From Flavobacterium sp. (lineage in GTDB: Bacteria; Bacteroidota; Bacteroidia; Flavobacteriales; Flavobacteriaceae), in contig JASLDM010000067.1 in the NCBI GenBank assembly GCA_030151565.1, positions 1 through 10,864 on the forward strand: a stretch of DNA of 10,864 bases. The letters are read 5' to 3'. The position numbers and the translations under genes are program-made. Position 1 is the first letter of the stretch. Each line of letters begins with the position of its first letter. Under the pieces are notes generated by a model that was not told the DNA's origin, ran no database searches, and saw only the letters and a list, made by a program, of their open reading frames with translations. This document shows, one piece after another, positions 7,887-10,864 of the stretch.

Positions 7887-7890
7887 TTAT

Positions 7891-9141
7891 ATGATGTTAT
7901 ATTTTAGATTGCTCCATGAGAGTTTTTGGTTTGCCTTACAAGCTTTGCGGAGTAATAAGCTGCGTACTTTACTTTCGTTATTAGGAGTTACAGTAGGAAT
8001 ATTTTCAATTATCGCTGTTTTGGCTGCTGTAGATTCAATGGATCGAAACATTAAATCAGAAATGAGTGGTTTTGATCGGAATATGATATATCTATTTAAT
8101 TATTCTTTCGGTCCTTCAGAAGTTCCAAAATGGAAAATTGAACAATTCCCTAATATGACTTATGAGGAGTATGAATATCTCAAGCGAAATTTAGATGGCG
8201 TAGACAAGATTTCTTACAATGTGTTTACTAGGTCTGAGAACATCATGTTTGAAGGTAATTACGCCAATAATGTTCGAGTAACACCGTGTACTTCTGATAT
8301 GGAGGAATTGGATAATATTAAAATCTCCTCTGGTCGCTTTTTTAATGAATCGGAATCCAATTCAGGTGTTGCGGTTTTAGTCTTAGGACACGAAGTCGCT
8401 GTTAATTTATTTGGTGCTATCGATCCAATTGGAAAACAAGTTCGGTTGTATGGAAAGAGATTTACAGTAATCGGGGTTATTCAAAAACAAGGAGCTTCCA
8501 ATTTTGGAATGAATAACGATATTAATGTTTATTTTCCTGTAAATTTTTTGAGACAACTTTATGGCGATAATAATAAGTTGGTTCGTCCAGTAATTGTACT
8601 GAAACCAAAAGCAACTATTTCGATAGAACAGTTTCAAGATGAAATAGTAGGGAAACTGCGTATTAAACGTGGTATTAAGAGTTCAGAAGAAAACAACTTT
8701 TTTGTTAATATATGGGGGGGAATGATGGACTTTGTCGATAATATCTTAGGTCAAATGAATCTCGTAGGTTGGATTATCAGTGGCTTTTCTCTTTTGGTGG
8801 GTGGTTTCGGTATAGCTAATATTATGTTTGTATCTGTAAAGGAACGTACACATCTTATAGGAATTCAAAAATCATTAGGAGCAAAGAATCGATTTATACT
8901 ATTTCAATTTTTATTTGAAGCCATTATACTTTCATTGATAGGTGGGGTTGTAGGGATGCTTTTAGTAGGACTAATTGCATTTGTAGCGACTCAGTTTTTA
9001 GATTTTAACTTTGTATTGAGTTTTGCTAATATAGTTTTAGGATTATCTCTCTCAGCGGTTATAGGGCTTATTTCTGGACTTTTACCTGCTATTTCAGCAT
9101 CAAAATTAGATCCTGTTGAAGCAATTCGTTCAGGAATGTAA
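7891..9141 (+). CDS. ABC transporter permease, MacB/FtsX family
   Basis: This is the membrane subunit of a type VII (MacB-like, mechanotransmission) ABC system in the inner membrane; such systems drive extracytoplasmic processes such as efflux of peptides, antibiotics or lipoproteins. From the ATG at 7891 the protein has 416 residues: a cytoplasmic N-terminus ending in ALRSNKLRTLLSLLGVTVG (17-35), membrane helix 1 (about 27-48), a MacB-type periplasmic core (about 50-285) and an FtsX domain with helices at about 292-314, 340-368 and 378-402. GGFGIANIMFVSVKERTHLI (304-323), the following GIQKSLGAK and the C-terminal SKLDPVEAIR (404-413) are hallmark MacB permease segments. No ATP-binding domain is fused and no ATPase or membrane-fusion protein gene is next to it, so the partner must be encoded elsewhere. 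The substrate cannot be told. The ORF extends to a TTG at 7867, but the Shine-Dalgarno-like site favours the ATG. It ends at a shared terminator. Confidence 0.93.
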   Translation: MMLYFRLLHESFWFALQALRSNKLRTLLSLLGVTVGIFSIIAVLAAVDSMDRNIKSEMSGFDRNMIYLFNYSFGPSEVPKWKIEQFPNMTYEEYEYLKRNLDGVDKISYNVFTRSENIMFEGNYANNVRVTPCTSDMEELDNIKISSGRFFNESESNSGVAVLVLGHEVAVNLFGAIDPIGKQVRLYGKRFTVIGVIQKQGASNFGMNNDINVYFPVNFLRQLYGDNNKLVRPVIVLKPKATISIEQFQDEIVGKLRIKRGIKSSEENNFFVNIWGGMMDFVDNILGQMNLVGWIISGFSLLVGGFGIANIMFVSVKERTHLIGIQKSLGAKNRFILFQFLFEAIILSLIGGVVGMLLVGLIAFVATQFLDFNFVLSFANIVLGLSLSAVIGLISGLLPAISASKLDPVEAIRSGM

Positions 9142-9181
9142 TATTCTGTTTTTTCTTATTTTGGAGGTTGATAGCGGAAAT

Positions 9182-9218
9182 AAAAAAAGGATTTAGTAAA
9201 AACTAAATCCTTTTTTTT
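9182..9218. terminator. Bidirectional intrinsic terminator between the ABC permease and accD
   Basis: A perfect inverted repeat: a 16-bp arm at 9182-9197, an AAAA loop at 9198-9201 and the complementary arm at 9202-9217. The core GGATTTAGT pairs with ACTAAATCC, flanked by A and T runs so that each strand ends in a U-tract of at least seven. It sits 40 bp after the permease stop and 13 bp after the accD stop, so it can end transcription of both convergent units. Confidence 0.93.
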
Positions 9219-9231
9219 ATTATTGTGAACG

Positions 9232-10089
9232 TTATTTTCGAATCGGGCTGTTAGTAACCAGGTCTAAATATAAGTTTACATTTTTCTTTAAATCTCTTCT
9301 GTGAGTGATGAAATCTAAGAAACCGTGTTCCAATAGAAATTCAGATGTTTGGAAACCTTCTGGTAAGTCTTTTCCTGTTGTATCTTTTACAATTCGAGGA
9401 CCAGCAAAACCAATTAATGCTCCAGGTTCAGCGATATTGATATCACCTAACATTGCAAATGATGCAGATATTCCTCCAGTTGTAGGATCTGTACATAAAG
9501 AAATATAAGGGATTTTTTTGTCTGCTAAGCGTGCTAATTTCGCTGATGTTTTGGCCATTTGCATCAATGAATATCCTGCTTCCATCATACGTGCTCCTCC
9601 TGATTTTGAAATCATCATAAAAGGAATGTTGTTTTTAATAGAATAGTCAATACCACGAGCGATTTTTTCACCCATTACAGATCCCATAGATCCTCCGATG
9701 AAAGCAAAGTCCATTGCAGCAACAACTAGTTCTTTTCCTTTAGACTTTCCTACTGCTACACGAACGGCATCTTTCAAATTGGTTTTAGCAGTAGCTTCTT
9801 TTAAACGATCTACATATTTTTTGGTGTCTTCAAATTTCAAAGGATCTTTGGAACTAAGACTTTTGGCTATTTCTTTGTAGTCGTTGTTGTCAAAAAGAAT
9901 TTCGAAATACTCTGCACTACCGATTCTTACGTGATAACCATCTTCTGGGCTAACCCAAAGATTGCTTTCAAGTTCATCAGAGTCAATAATTTTTCCAGTA
10001 GGAGATTTATACCATAAACCTTTAGGGATATCTTTTTTGTCTTCTGTTGGCGTCTGAATTCCTTTTTCTTTTCTCTTAAACCAAGCCAT
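9232..10089 (-). CDS. accD: Acetyl-CoA carboxylase carboxyltransferase subunit beta, without zinc-ribbon cysteines
   Basis: AccD and AccA form the carboxyltransferase that moves CO2 from carboxybiotin to acetyl-CoA, making malonyl-CoA for fatty acid synthesis. The 285-residue protein has a short N-terminal domain (1-60) and a crotonase-fold carboxyltransferase domain (about 80-280) with DFAFIGGSMGSVMGEKI (127-143), SKSGGARMMEA (161-171, oxyanion-hole glycines), DPTTGGISASFAMLGD (201-216) and AEPGALIGFAGPR (220-232). In E. coli AccD the N-terminal domain is a four-cysteine zinc ribbon; aligning WTKCDSCG and VCPKCDHH with WYKSPTGK (26-33) and VSPEDGYH (46-53) puts Ser29, Gly32, Ser47 and Asp50 at the four Cys positions, so no zinc can bind there. 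The catalytic domain is intact. I recall flavobacterial AccD proteins looking like this, so it is probably a lineage trait. It follows fbaA by 43 bp with no clear promoter between, suggesting co-transcription, and ends at the shared terminator. Confidence 0.97.
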   Translation of the reverse strand: MAWFKRKEKGIQTPTEDKKDIPKGLWYKSPTGKIIDSDELESNLWVSPEDGYHVRIGSAEYFEILFDNNDYKEIAKSLSSKDPLKFEDTKKYVDRLKEATAKTNLKDAVRVAVGKSKGKELVVAAMDFAFIGGSMGSVMGEKIARGIDYSIKNNIPFMMISKSGGARMMEAGYSLMQMAKTSAKLARLADKKIPYISLCTDPTTGGISASFAMLGDINIAEPGALIGFAGPRIVKDTTGKDLPEGFQTSEFLLEHGFLDFITHRRDLKKNVNLYLDLVTNSPIRK

Positions 10090-10132
10090 AAATTGTTTGT
10101 TTTGTTTATACTTTTTTAAAAAGTAGGAGTTA

Positions 10133-10864
10133 TTATAACGTATTTACGTTATTTAAATCTTGAAATGCTTCTTCTAAGCGTGCATTAAAAGTAAGTTCTC
10201 CTTCTCTTACCCATTTTCTTGGATCGTAGTACTTTTTATTAGGTACATCAGCTCCTTCGGGATTTCCTATTTGTGTTTTTAAATAGTCGATTTTGTCAGA
10301 TACATAATCACGTACACCTTCTGTGAAAGCAAACTGTAAATCAGTATCGATATTCATTTTGATCACTCCATAAGAAATAGCTTCTCTAATATCTTCTAAG
10401 CTAGAACCTGAACCTCCGTGGAATACGAAATCAATCGGGTTAGCTTCTGTTTGATATTTGTTAGCAACATATTCTTGTGAGTTTTTAAGAATAATTGGAG
10501 TAAGCTTTACGTTTCCAGGTTTATAAACACCGTGAACATTTCCAAAAGCCGCAGCAATTGTAAAACGTGGGCTCACTTTTGAAAGCTCTTCATATGCGTA
10601 AGCTACTTCAGAAGGTTGTGTGTATAGTTTAGAAGAATCTACGTCTGTATTGTCAACGCCGTCTTCTTCACCGCCTGTTATACCCAATTCAATTTCTAAT
10701 GTCATTCCCATTTTGCTCATGCGCTCAAGGTATTTTTTAGAAATTTCAATATTTTCTTCAATTGGCTCTTCCGAAAGGTCAATCATATGAGAACTGAAAA
10801 GAGGTTTTCCGTAGTGCTTCATATGTTCTTCACTAGCATCCAATAGTCCGTCAATCCAAGGCAA
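10133..10864 (-). CDS. fbaA: Fructose-bisphosphate aldolase class II (N-terminus beyond window edge)
   Basis: This zinc enzyme splits fructose 1,6-bisphosphate into dihydroxyacetone phosphate and glyceraldehyde 3-phosphate in glycolysis and the reverse in gluconeogenesis. The window holds the last 243 residues. The first codon in view is a TTG inside the gene (Leu of the LPWIDGLL segment), not a start; the missing part is about 115 residues, including the catalytic Asp and first zinc His (E. coli Asp109, His110). The fragment aligns without gaps to E. coli FbaA with an offset of 115: Glu59 (Glu174), Glu66-Glu67 of GGEEDG (Glu181-Glu182), zinc ligands His111 in GNVHG (His226) and His149 in FHGGSG (His264), Asn171 in NIDTD (Asn286) and Arg216 in YYDPR (Arg331). 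These are the class IIA features, so I use fbaA. It is upstream of accD in the same direction. The comparison numbers come from my memory of the E. coli protein. Confidence 0.96.
   Translation of the reverse strand: MPWIDGLLDASEEHMKHYGKPLFSSHMIDLSEEPIEENIEISKKYLERMSKMGMTLEIELGITGGEEDGVDNTDVDSSKLYTQPSEVAYAYEELSKVSPRFTIAAAFGNVHGVYKPGNVKLTPIILKNSQEYVANKYQTEANPIDFVFHGGSGSSLEDIREAISYGVIKMNIDTDLQFAFTEGVRDYVSDKIDYLKTQIGNPEGADVPNKKYYDPRKWVREGELTFNARLEEAFQDLNNVNTL

Larger units (their letters stand above)
7460..7890. other. Divergent intergenic region between purH and the ABC permease
   Basis: About 430 bp without a convincing gene. It contains the purH promoter facing left and two promoter-like sites facing right (7643-7671 and 7727-7755), then a leader up to the permease start. 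The plus strand is T-rich and has many stops. The only short ATG frame I noted is 10 codons (MKNFDWSNCC, from about 7546), with no ribosome-binding site; I do not call it. Possible stems such as TCCT/AGGA around 7787-7803 are too short to support an RNA element. I see no tRNA, riboswitch or repeat. Confidence 0.6.

Noticed and set aside
7867..7890. TTG start adding eight residues (MKLKKKDY) to the ABC permease
   Set aside because: No ribosome-binding site precedes it, while AAAGGA stands before the ATG pair at 7891/7894, and the protein from there begins like other MacB-type permeases.
10109..10125. Near-palindrome TACTTTTTTAAAAAGTA between accD and fbaA
   Set aside because: Almost entirely A/T pairing with no proper loop; in DNA this AT-rich it is expected by chance, so I do not call a terminator or operator.
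10137..10150. Palindrome AACGTATTTACGTT at the fbaA stop as a terminator or operator
   Set aside because: The stem is at most 6 bp with a tiny loop and no following U-tract on the minus strand, and it lies in the last fbaA codons.
10862..10864. Start codon for the aldolase at the right edge
   Set aside because: The codon is TTG encoding an internal Leu; the preceding 115 or so residues of the family, with catalytic Asp and a zinc His, are simply outside the window.

Overview
The window is AT-rich chromosomal DNA from a member of the Bacteroidota, most likely the family Flavobacteriaceae. The evidence is the gene order (an mreBCD-mrdA-rodA operon directly after purH), promoters of the Bacteroidota type (TTG, about 19 nt, TAnnTTTG), few Shine-Dalgarno sequences, and an AccD without zinc-ribbon cysteines, which I recall as usual in flavobacterial AccD. 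I cannot name the genus from this stretch.

Layout. Positions 1-350 (minus) hold the N-terminal part of a small secreted, lysine-rich protein that I do not recognise; it runs off the left edge. Positions 382-5881 (minus) hold the cell-elongation operon, transcribed mreB, mreC, mreD, mrdA (PBP2), rodA, with junctions of +9, -8, -4 and +1 bp. Positions 5933-7459 (minus) hold purH, 51 bp upstream of mreB in the same direction. A roughly 430-bp divergent intergenic region (7460-7890) carries a purH promoter facing left and two promoter-like sites facing right. Positions 7891-9141 (plus) hold a MacB/FtsX-type ABC transporter permease with no ATPase beside it. It ends at a strong bidirectional terminator (9182-9218) shared with the convergent pair accD (9232-10089) and fbaA (10133 to beyond 10864), both on the minus strand.

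How the genes work together. MreB filaments, MreC, MreD, the transpeptidase PBP2 and the SEDS glycosyltransferase RodA form the elongasome, which builds the lateral peptidoglycan of rod-shaped cells; a complete single-copy set is present with its catalytic motifs. PurH makes IMP in purine synthesis, AccD is half of the carboxyltransferase that makes malonyl-CoA, and FbaA is glycolytic. All are housekeeping genes.

I found no mobile element, CRISPR array, tRNA, rRNA, phage gene or defence system, and no convincing new multi-gene system. The points most worth a second look are the zinc-ligand-free AccD, a probable Cys3His metal site in PBP2, the unidentified secreted lysine-rich protein, and the orphan ABC permease with its long leader.
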